From Lanius collurio (Eukaryota > Chordata > Aves > Passeriformes > Laniidae): a stretch of 64,000 nucleotides of DNA. Positions within the stretch are counted from its first letter, which is position 1. Each line of letters opens with the position of its first letter. The stretch spans positions 9,624,418 through 9,688,417 of the forward strand of contig JACBWW010000021.1 of the NCBI GenBank assembly GCA_020086605.1. Direction: 5' to 3'. The position numbers and the translations under genes are program-made. Positions 27,041-37,565 of this stretch are shown in pieces. The notes beneath the pieces were generated by a model. It was not told the origin of the DNA and did not search any database. It saw only the letters and a list, made by a program, of their open reading frames with translations.

Positions 27041-27245
27041 TCTGGAAGAAGAGGCCAATCCCTACCAGGCTACAATTTTCCTTGCAGAGGCTGATAAGGT
27101 CTGCCTTGAGCCTTTTTTTCTCGAGGCTAAACAAACCCTTCCCCATCTCTGTTGCTCTTCTCTGGACAACTGCCAGCACCCCAATGTCTTTCTTGCAGTG
27201 AGGGCCCCAAAACTGAGGACAGGATTCCTGGGCTGTTTCCTCTCT
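27041..27245 (-). mobile_element. CR1 LINE fragment (internal 3' part)
   Basis: Read on the plus strand, GAAGAGGCCAATCCCTACC, GAGGCTGATAAGGTCTGCCT, TTGCTCTTCTCTGGACAACT, CAATGTCTTTCTTGCAGTGA and GGGCCCCAAAACTGAGGACA match the reverse complement of avian CR1. A middle block normally found between the CTCGAGGCTAAAC and TTGCTCTTCTCTGG landmarks is partly missing. The true 3' terminus is also absent. Confidence 0.93.
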
Positions 27246-28369
27246 GCTATGCTGTATTTTCAAATGGTATCTGCTAAGTTAGTAAGAAGTCTCCAGCTCC
27301 TCCCGTTTGCTCCCCACACTGCCTGCACTGGTATAGATGCACTTCAACTGGACTATTGATCTCATCACCTTTTTGGGGGGGAGAAAGCTTTACTTCCTAT
27401 GGGACCATTCTCAGGCAGGTCTGTAGTTTGTAACACATCAATAACCCTTTGTGCCACTGTTACCAAAGCTCTGGGGGAAATTAATATTTGGCTTGAAAAT
27501 CTGTTCTCCTCAGTTTTGGCAGGACCTTTAAGCCTTTCAAGCTTTGCTCTAACAACATAACAAAGTCTTTCCAGTGCAAGTTTTCACATGTGCTGAGGAA
27601 ATATTTATTCTACTGTGAAGAAACTGTGGAGCTGTGCTGATGGTTTAAGCTCCTGAAGGCATCCATACAGTGAAAAAATCAGGCCCTAAGTTATCTCTGA
27701 CAGTAAATCCTGCAGATTCTCACAGCTTACATCAGAGGTTCTGTAGACCTTCTTATATCTTGTGTTGCTCACTGCTTACAGTTCTTTAAAGAACATGAAC
27801 ACCAATGGCTGGCTCAAACACAGTGACTTTGATGTTGGAATAAGCTCTTGCTCAATGCTAAAGGGAGCCAGTTGCTCTGGGATGCTCTCTCAATTAGGTG
27901 TTTTGATTTGCTCTCAGGAGGAGGAGGAAGAAGGGGATTTTTCCTTGCTGCTTCTTTCACACTCAGCTTTAAACAGCTGCCTAGGAACACCGGCCCTCTG
28001 TATGCTTCCTCCCAGGTGAACACATCAGGGTCTGACTGGGACAACAACTGCAAGCCTGCAGAGCTTGGAGCATGAAGTATTTAGGAATAATGAGACCTCT
28101 TTCTGTATTTCCTTACTTGAGGTCCCTTCATGACATCAAGGGAATTCTCCTTTAAAACCTGACATTCCTACATTGCTTAGCCGCTGCTGGCTTGACTAAG
28201 TAGCTACCATGGGTACATGTGAAGGCCAGTTTGTTTCAGGAGGTTGAACTCCTAAATACTTGAATCACACCCCCAAGTGTTTACACAAAGCATTAGTTAT
28301 GCTTAGTTCACTAACAAGATTTATGTGTGCACTGTGCTAAAGGCAGGGAGAGCAAACTCTGCCACCAGT

Positions 28370-28415
28370 GCCGCTCTCTGACAGCGGCGGCGCGCGCTCG
28401 GGGTCAGGTACCGGG
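28370..28415. promoter_or_regulatory. Very CpG-dense micro-patch
   Basis: Eight CpGs fall within 42 bases (28372-28413), including GGCGGCGCGCGCTCGG, while the flanks have almost none. The patch contains CAG|GTACCG, which could act as a splice donor on the plus strand, but no partner exon is evident. Confidence 0.35.
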
Positions 28416-30297
28416 GATTTGTCCCAAAGGCTTGACAAGTTTAACAATACATCAGGTAGATTTACTCTGAGCTTAATGTTCCTCATTCTCTTATGTTCTA
28501 GAAATGCTCCTCTGGCGAGGTCTGGAGGCTGGGAAGCTGCCTTAGAGGTGTAATGGGACTCACTCGTGGCCATCATCGATTCGAAAATTGCTCCTTTGAA
28601 TATTGTCTGCAGCCTTTAAGATTCAGGTTGCATGAATAATGCTGCCACGGTGTTCTTCTTGGTAGAGAAAAATCTCCCTCTTGATATTCAGCAGTTTCTT
28701 TAGGGGGTTGTTTGGTCTCTAGACATGAGAGAATCCTGGCAATTTTGATCATTTGAAGAGAATGAGTAATGCATGGTGCTTAGTACAGTGTGTCGCTCTT
28801 CACATCACTGATTATGCTTTATTTTCTATTGTGTTGAATGGAGTGATTCTATTATGGACTATCATTTTCTCTTTTTACTGTGGTTTATTTCAAGGATTCC
28901 TGCTGGAGCCCTATCTACAGAGCATTTCTAGATTACAATTGACTATCTAAGACTGTTTCAGGAATACTTAATGGGCCAGCTCAAATTAGCCAATCTGAAG
29001 AAGTGAATTTTGGCCTTGAGAGCTCTCCGAACACGTGCCATTCTGCAAGCAAAGGAAAAAGACTGTCTGCTGTCAAAGTTTCAGTAGGTGTCAGTGTGGA
29101 TTTTAAGCTGAATGCTCAGCCTGACTATTTAAGTTTCTTTCTTTGTGAATTTACCATGGTCCTGTTCCCAGTTATCAGCCCTTGGTTCAATTTAACCTTC
29201 TCTTTCCACACCTCTTTCTTGATCGAAGATGGCTGCTGATAGGTGGTCACTAACTTAGATAACAGAGCCAGGACTCAGTTGGTGACTGGTCATAAGTCTC
29301 CACAAACCCATGACCCAAATATCCTGCTGGTGTAGCTGGGGGCTGTAAGAGACACGTATCTGGGGGTGGCACAGGGCTTCCCATCCATCCTGGTTCACCT
29401 TCAAAGTTCTTATCTGGCAGGAATTGCTAAGCCTGCATGGAAAGATCAAAGAGCTCATCTCATTCAGCCCATCAACATTTGGGCCTGACTCTGGCTGCTC
29501 TCAGGAGCACATCAAAGGTAAACATGAGAACAAATAGGCAAATAATGGCCAAGAAGAAGGGTGGGCTGACAGCAAGAAGCCATCTAATCCTTCAGGAATG
29601 ATATTCTGTAACAACCTTCTGAGATAACATTGGGATGGGTTAGAGCAAACACTGAGCAAGGTAGAAGGCAGCAAGTGGTCAGTTTATGGTAGATTATTCC
29701 AGATTGTGGGCAGTGTTTCAGCACGTTTTTCCTCTGATCGTTATTAAAATATTGAGGAATAATGTTGTTTTTCCTCCACATGGTTTTATTTTTTCATCTG
29801 CAACATGATTGTGTTTATAAGTCACAGCTGAAAGTGCACTGAGCATTCAGGGTCTGGGAGAGAAAAATGTCAAAGCCTTTCTCAGCTGTTTTTTAGGTGG
29901 TCTTATTTGAGTGGCATTTATCAAGTACAGAGCACTAGAAAACCAATATCCCTTCCCAAGCAATGCAGAAGTGCTCAAGAAAACAGGACAGCAGGTTCAG
30001 AAAGTGAAGTGCATCCTGGCTAATGCTCTTGATATTGAAGTTTCTGAGCCCTGCAGAAGAGTGTGGGTGTGGCTGGGAGACCAACCAGGTCCAACAAGGT
30101 CCTGCCCACCGTGGGAGTGAATCCAGCCCACAGCATGGGGATGTGCTTCCTTCTCCTCTCTGCTGCCCAGAGCTGTTGTGCCTTTAACTGGTGCCTCTTG
30201 CTCCATAGATGGTGGATTTCAGCGTTGGCTTTGGCACTGGATCCCCTCTTTGGGAAAGAGCATAACTAGCTATTTCAGTAATGGTGTGAAGCAAAGC

Positions 30298-30323
30298 TTT
30301 TTTGTTTGTTTGTTTGCTTGTTT
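30298..30323. repeat. (TTTG)n microsatellite
   Basis: TTTG units repeat for about 26 bases with one imperfect unit (CTTG). Confidence 0.85.
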
Positions 30324-32310
30324 AAATGAAGAAGGAGTTAAGTGCATGCTTAAGTGATTTCCTGGTGGAGGATCCAAGTTACAATTTTGTCATGGTAATT
30401 AAGAGGCCATTAGCAACAGAAAATTAAAAAGGGAAAGGATATGCCATATTTTACAGCAGCCCAGAGAAGAATGTGAGTGCTCCTCTTACTATTAAAATAT
30501 TCCAGTGCTTTCCCTGGTCGTGCTTTCTTTAGGAAACAGCACTTCACAGCAAGGCCTCAATGTGTGTACCTGTAAAATCTCTGGTGTGTTTGATGTTGGC
30601 ACTTCTCTGAAGATGTGTTCCTCCAACACAAGCCTGAGTCAGTAACAGACAGCTCAGAGGAAAGGCTGGGCTCCAGGAACAAACAGAGCTTTCGTCTCCT
30701 CTCTTTGAGGGCTTTGGATGGCAAAAAGAAGTGTAACCTGGCTGTTCAGTGTGTTTCTGTGCCGTGTTCAAAAGTCTGATGTGGAGGAGACCAGGAGCTG
30801 TAATCGGTACTGAGTTAATTCCTGCCTTCATCCTCGCTGCCTTGCAAACTTCAAAGCAGCAAAGCTCCTCTCTTTACACCTATGAGCATAATTTCCAGAG
30901 CTGAGCAGGGTAATTTTCACATGCAAATTCAAGAGGCGAGCAGGCCTTATCTGAGAAGGTGGACACGCTGCTTAATGGGACAACAGCACCTCCTTGTCTT
31001 CCCCGAAGGGGAGCAAGGCAGCAGAAATAAGGTTTCCTTTTGCTGTTGTTTTAGGGGGAAATGCCACCTTGTGCTTTGTTTTTATGCTTTGAATTGTGTT
31101 GAATGCTGGAAAAATAGAATGCAGTTTGTCATCTAGAGCTTTAATATTACATTTTTCATAAGCTATTGGAAGCATAAAGCAGGAATTGGCAAAGATACAG
31201 CTCAGCTTTACAATTCCCCTCATTCTCAGGCATTTGAAATGCACAGATTTGTGGACATTAATCTTAACATTATTGATGTGGTGGGAAAACAGGGAGCAAA
31301 TTTATGGTATGTACAGTCCTCACTGTTGATTTTTGTCATATTCTCTTTGGGACAGTAATTTCTGTCATTTGTTGTTTCAAAAGCTGCCTCCTTGGTCTTG
31401 AATTTTGGTGGGGTTTTTTTCATTGACTCTAACAGCAGAATTATTGGGAAGTTATTCAAACCAGAGAGGAGTGAATGTCCTCTCACGGGGACCAGGCTGG
31501 ACAATAACTGATGTGATGATTTAGGCAGGTCACTTTTCCATTGCTGCCAAGACATTTAAGAAATTGACCTCAGGTTTGTGTTACTCAGCTTCTGAAAACA
31601 CCTGTAGCTTGGGGTGGGTTTTTTTTTTTTTTCCCCCACAGCTCCACAAAGCCTGCTGTGGTTTTGCAACGCAGAAATGTGACTCTCATACTTCCTTTTC
31701 TTGATTCTGTCTCTATCTGAGCTGTCTGTTGGTGGCACATTGAACAGTTTAGGTGTGGCCCCAGGTGTCCATTGACTCTGCAGCATAAGCCTGGGTGCAG
31801 GATGCTGTGTATAAACATACAAACAGCTAATGCTCACAAACTGCACTTGGGCAGTTTGATTTTCACTGCAGAGATTCTCTGCATCAGTTTCCTGTGTGGG
31901 TTGTCAGGGGTGTGTGCTCAGGAAAACACCCCAGTGCAGGATGTTTTTGGGTGAGGGAAGCACGTTTCACGGCATTGACCATTTCTGAGGCTCACTGTCC
32001 TCAAACAGGATGCAGGGAGTGCGGTGGTGTTCCCTGATCCAGGCACACAGGCCAGCGTGGGTGGGCTGCCACCTCCCTGCACCCCCCCACATCTCAGCTG
32101 TCTGTGAGAGACACCACTGATGACCTCTGCAGAAACTGAGGACTTAATTTTTAATTGCTATGAACTCTATGTCTGATTAAAATCAGCCTTTATTAAATTA
32201 AATAAGCTCCATCTGTCAATAGAGTGTGTGCCCTTCCACCGGAGACAGAGAAAGCAATTCAAAGGAGCATCTTTCAGGTGATATTCCTGTTTCATTTAAG
32301 GTGCAGAATA

Positions 32311-32466
32311 GAGAAGTGGCTCAGTCCTTAAAGTCTAAGCCAGGTCTCCTCTCTCTAATGACTCAAACCCAGCTCCACCAGCTGTGTGACATGGGAATAA
32401 AAATCCATTTGGTGGAGTGAACCTCAATGGTCTGGGCCTCCCTCTTCAGGGCTGATAATAAATGAG
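32311..32466 (+). mobile_element. MIR-like ancient SINE relic
   Basis: The order AGAAGTGGCTCAG, ACTCAAACCCAGCTCCACCA, GCTGTGTGACATGGG, ACCTCAATGGTCTGGGCCTC and GCTGATAATAAATGAG follows the MIR consensus from its 5' part through the core to the GATAATAATG-like 3' part. It is heavily diverged. MIR elements are rare but known in birds. Confidence 0.65.
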
Positions 32467-33464
32467 AGCCAGGAACTGGCCTGGAATCATACTATGGGTG
32501 CAATGGACTTACAGTTTCACTCTCATTCTTCTTTTTAAGGTTTAAGTTGGGATGACATTTTCCTAGTGTTTTCAGGTTTTCCTGTGGGAATCTTAGTGTG
32601 AAGACAGACATGATCTGGCTGGATGCTTTACTCTCATGGTTTTATTCAGCTTTTTCATGCCCCTCAGATCCCGAAGTCAATGAAGTACAGAGGATTTGAC
32701 ATTTGTTTTTGCACGTATGCACCTCCCTTCCCACTTGAAGCTTTTGACTCATCCTTTGATATGTAGCCAAAATGATGCAGAACTGAGGTCTAAGTATGGA
32801 GAAACCTTGGTAAAATAAAACCTAAGAAAGGAAGCTTAGCTGAATTACAACAGAGCTGATAAGATAATGATGCCTGTGCTCCAAATCTCCTTTCCCTTCC
32901 TCAAACAGCCTCTTGGAGTACTTGGACTCTGGGTCTGAAAGGGTTGTTTGTCATCATTTATAAATCAGCCCAGATAACTTGCTGATATGAATGACCCCTG
33001 GGCAGCTTTCTGATAGACCTTTCTGATATGCTAAAAACCTTTGGACAATAAAAAGAGAGCTCTGGAGAGGAAGAGGCATCTCTGGTAGTGATCTGTCACC
33101 TACATTCAATCACCTGCCTTTCTGTGGCAGTTGGAAAGCAACGTGGGCACTTTGTAATGCAATATTCACAAAAGGGCAATGTGGTAACTTGGGCAGTCCA
33201 TGGTCATGAGGGACACTGTGGCCTTTGGTGAACTTCTGTGGAGGAAGAGGACAGAAATCCCAACCATGCAGAAATGCCTCTTAATCGTTTGTCTTGGTTG
33301 TTAGGCCTATATTCCAGCTTAGTGGATTCAAAGCTTCAATGATGTGTGTAAAATGTTGTGCCTAAGATGTCCATCTCTCTTTTAAATTTTTCTCAGCCTT
33401 TCTGAAATTTTGCTGATCAAGGTAATTCAGCATTTGCCAGGGCTCTGAGGGAAAGCTTGGGTGT

Positions 33465-33641
33465 AGGCAGAGGGATTGCCCAGAGCAGCTGTGGCTGCGC
33501 CACCCCTGGAAGTGTCCAAGGCCAGGTTGGATGGGGCTTGGAGCAACCTGGGATAGTGGAAGGGCTCACTGCCCATGACAGGGGGTGGAACAAGACGGTC
33601 TGTAAGGTCCCTTCCAACCCAACCCAATCTGTGATTCTATA
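33465..33641 (+). mobile_element. CR1 LINE 3'-end fragment
   Basis: Landmarks are CCACCCCTGGAAGTGTCCAA, GGCCAGGTTGGATGGGGCTT, GATAGTGGAAGG, AAGGTCCCTTCCAACCC and the terminal TGTGATTCTAT. It is a 5'-truncated avian CR1 in plus orientation, better preserved at its 3' end than the copy at 54492. Confidence 0.95.
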
Positions 33642-33889
33642 AGAAACCAAAAACAGTGAGGTTTGGGGAGAAAATGGGGAACCAAGCTTAGTTTTTTTGA
33701 GCCAGGCTTGACCAGAAGTTGTATAGATGGGAAAACCGTATTTCTGAAAAATTTGGGAAAGCTACTTTATCCCAAGGAGTCTTTTGGATGTTTGCTTGCG
33801 ATTACAGTTGTTTTAGCAAAGTGAACAGAATTTGCTCTTTGGATTTTCATTTCCATGCCCAGAGTTGAGAGTTGCAGGTACCACCTGTT

Positions 33890-34260
33890 AACACTGTGCA
33901 AACAAAATATAATTGACTCCCGCAGGAATCCCTCTGAAAGGCAGCACCTTGGGATTAAAGTTGCAGAGCCATCTATCTAAAATGATGTGGCAGATTTAAT
34001 TAACGTGTCTAAAAATACGCAGGCTGCAATCAAGCCTTTGCTTCTGCCCGTGTCTGTTCCCTGAAGGGGAATGCACATAATTTTCAAAATCTTGGGTTCT
34101 GTCAGCCACCTGTGAGTTGAATTTATTGATGCATGAGATTATCATAAAATTAATTTGGACACTGCTGAATTATGGGGTTGAAAACAAGTTGAGAAGTAGC
34201 TGCTCACCCAGTTTAAGCAATATGCTGTCAATAATGTTCTTTCAAGCCCATATGTAGAGG
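33890..34260. promoter_or_regulatory. Candidate conserved noncoding element
   Basis: A repeat-free block just after a CR1 copy, with AGATTTAATTAACGTGTC, TTTATTGATGCATGAG and AAAATTAATTTGGACAC. Homeodomain-like and HOX/PBX-like words are clustered. No coding potential is seen. Confidence 0.35.
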
Positions 34261-37200
34261 ATTACGAGACAGCTCCAGTTACACACTGTAAATGTGTGGA
34301 GATTGGATGCATACAGGCCCTTGTGGCAGGGAAAGAGCTTCATAGTGTGGTTCTGGGAATCATTTGGAATGACTTGAATCTGAGTGGCAGATAACCACAG
34401 ACATCAAATACATTTCACTTCGTGCCGCTCAGGCGACAGATCTTTGCTACAGAGTCCGAGAGTGGCACAGCACTGAAGCTGAGGAGCCTTCAGTCAGATT
34501 GTCTGTCTGACTGACTGTCCATCACTTGGGGTTTCAGGCTTTGTAGCCACTTTTTAATTAAAATAACTTGTTTTTGTTGAAGCTGTAGTGGGCAGTGAGG
34601 AAATGCAGTCTGCTAAGACTGCAGTGAAGATGTTAAAGGGAAGAACAAACATTTGTTACAGAGCTATCGCAGTCTGCTCAGGAGTTGTTCCCCTCTTGTG
34701 CTGTCAGGTTTTGGCCTAGCTTTTTGTCAGCCCTTTACAGAGGTCCCTTTAGCTTTTAGGGTGCAATAGAGGGCCTGGAGTTAGATGCCCATGGTTTGGC
34801 TGGATTAATGGCTTCACTCACAAGCCAAGATGGGTGATTTCAGGTGAGATTTGTCTCTGGTAGAGCTCAAGTGAGTTCAGTGACACTCTGTCTAACCTAA
34901 CCAGCAGTAATACTCTTAGGAACTGAAATAATACTCTTAATCCAGAAACTGTTGAAATGTGTGCATGGAAATGGGGTGGGGAAAAAGAGTGCAAACAGTG
35001 GGCAATGACATCCTTGGTCAAATTTTAAAGATCCTCCATGGTGCTGCCCACACAGTCCCACAGGACAGGATGCAGTGCTGCTGAGAAGGAGCTTACAGGA
35101 GTTCAGGGTGTGGAGCTTCTAATTCAGGCTCTTTGCAGAGCCAAGGAGGTATTTCCTGACATATTTAATTCATATTTCAAGATTATATTACAGTCTAGAG
35201 ATTGAAAAAAGCCATTTTAGAGCAGCTGAAAATTTGGGATCTGCTGGAGCCCAGTGGCTGTGACCCTTGGAAGCAGGGCTGTAGTGCACACACCTTACAT
35301 TTCAGCCAGGTTGTGATGGCTGCCTCACTGCCTGCTGGTTATCTGCCCTCATGAGCACAGCAGTGTCACAGGCTGCCAGTGTCCTGGAAGCTCGAGTGGC
35401 CTCCCCAGCCATTTTTATAACTACACTTCAGGCAGCAGAGGTGGGTGCCAAGGTGACTGTTCACCTTTAAAGCCCAGTAAGATAAGATGCTTGAGAAAGC
35501 TTTAAATAAAAGCTAGCCTGTGGCAATCCCTTGACAAATCATCCATTTGTGAACTTTTACTTCCTTAATCTCCTCATCAGACAGGCTAAAGAAAGTCCAA
35601 GGGTAAAAGAGAACTGGTCTAATTTAGACCATCAACCTCATCCACATTAACTGCTGGGGCTGTTTGCAAAGGCCTTCAGCATGTGGGATAGCATGTGTCA
35701 GAGGGCTGGAACTCCTTCAAAATGGAGTTAAAATAAAAATTTAAAACTTTAAAATATTTGCTTCTGATAAAGGGGGGATCAAGAACTGTTGTGTGATGAA
35801 AATGTAAATTCACATCTCTGCCACTGGATTCTTTACCATCAGCACAGGCCTGTGCTAAATTCTGAAAGTACATTTATACCTCTGTCATTGCTGACAATTG
35901 TTTTGTTCTGTGTTTGGGATCTCAGTGGGATTTCACAGGTATTTTAGGGTGCCTGCAATTACGTGAATTAATCTAATGAAGTCTGGTGAGGAGCTGCCAT
36001 CCCCATTACCAGAGCAGGGCTGTGCAGTCAGTGCTGTGAGGCTTAATGACTTTGCACAATGTTAAATTGTGCATCCTCTTGGAGAGAAGGTTCTGGCTCT
36101 TTTTCAAGATCTATAAATACTCTGGAAGTTGGCCTGGTTTCTTGTGGAGGACTGTGGGCACAGTGCAGGCTGGGCGTGTGCACACGTGTGCTCTGCAGGG
36201 AGCTCCTCCCTGGTACAGAGCCTGCAGTCAGCCAGGCAGTGCAAACCACCACAGAGAGAAACATCCCCAGGCAGGATGGTTTTATTTACTTTTTCACCTT
36301 TCAGATTGCTTTACAAAAATGTCAGGCAGCCATTACATAGCTCATCTGTCCCCTAGCAGGTGTCCTTCCCCCAGGTGGGGAGGAAAATGTTCAGACCTGG
36401 GCTTGGATGTAAGCAAGCTGTGTCTTTCAGAGAAGGACCGGGGATGTAAAGATGAGGAAAACAGCCAGGATTGTGACTAACAGGGTGAGCTGTGAGATGA
36501 AACAACCCTGGTGTCACTGAATCTGCCTGGGGGCATGCACAAAGGACACATGGAAGGGGACTGTGACTCTCTGCAGGGTTATGTGATAAGACAGAAAAAA
36601 CCCTTGTATGCAGGATTTACCTACTGCAGTTCTGAGGGAAAGAAAATATTACTGTAGGTTCCAGGAAATGCACTTTATTAATTTATTTTGCTGCTTTTTC
36701 CCTGCGAGCAGGGAACTGAGAGCAAGCACACAGCTGATGGCTGAGTACCATCAGCATGGCAGCCATCCATGGCTGTGGGTCTGTCTGCAGCAGCAGGAGG
36801 CACTGGGAAGCACACCAGCACGACCACCAGCTCCCATAAATAAGTTCTGAAAATTGTTTTTATAGCAGACTCTGAACAAGTCTTTTGGACTCCAAAGTAA
36901 ATGCTGCTTCTGGAACTTCTCAGTGGATTTTTATTAGAGCTGGCTGAGGCTGGAGGAAACAGCCCCTCTGACGTCAGAGGTTTTCTGGCAGGCTGTTTCC
37001 ATTTTTATACTGTGCTCCTCTGGGCATTTAAGGCATTTCCGCTACAAAGCAGATCCGTCTGGAACTGCTTCATTCCTTTTTGCTCTGATTTACAGCAGAT
37101 GAAAGTTCTTGCCTGTTGCAAATTACTAGAACGCATTTCAGTCTAATTTCAGGTATCGTTGGGGGTTTATGTCAGTGGATATTTAGCTCTTTGGAACATG

Positions 37201-37449
37201 AACCTTGGGCAGAGCAGGTTTCCCATAAATAAGGGAGCAGAGTTGCTGAGCCTGGTCTGTTGCTGGGGATGCACGACCACGCTCCCTGTCCCTGTGTGTC
37301 ATAAAACGCGTGGTGCTCCATCTGCTGGCTCCCAGCCAGGAGGTTGAGGCTGTTTAGCTGCAGCCAGACTTGTTGCATGTGTTCTCCATTCATCAAAAGC
37401 CATGCCTGGGCTTGGCAAGGGCTGCCTTGGCCAGGAGCAGCAGCTCTGC

Positions 37450-37565
37450 CAGGTGAGCCATTAGCGGCTGGGCTCGGCTGGAGTTTCCTTCCCGCAGGCC
37501 TGGAGCGCGGTTCAGCCGTGCCGAGCGGCAAAGGCGCAGCAGTGGGGACGGTCTGACACGCAAAT
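37450..37565. promoter_or_regulatory. CpG-dense patch
   Basis: TTAGCGGCTGGGCTCGGCTG, TGGAGCGCGGTTCAGCCGTG and CCGAGCGGCAAAGGCGCAGC give a short GC- and CpG-rich segment in the gene-free flank. A CTCF-core-like word, CCATCTGCTGG, lies about 120 bases before it (37318-37328). Function is unknown. Confidence 0.35.

Larger units (their letters stand above)
27246..33464. other. Gene-free flank
   Basis: Unique sequence with the CpG micro-patch at 28370, a TTTG microsatellite at 30298 and the MIR-like relic at 32311. The block near 30360-30440 (GTCATGGTAATTAAGAGGCC) is AT-rich and could be regulatory. No exon is supported. Confidence 0.6.
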
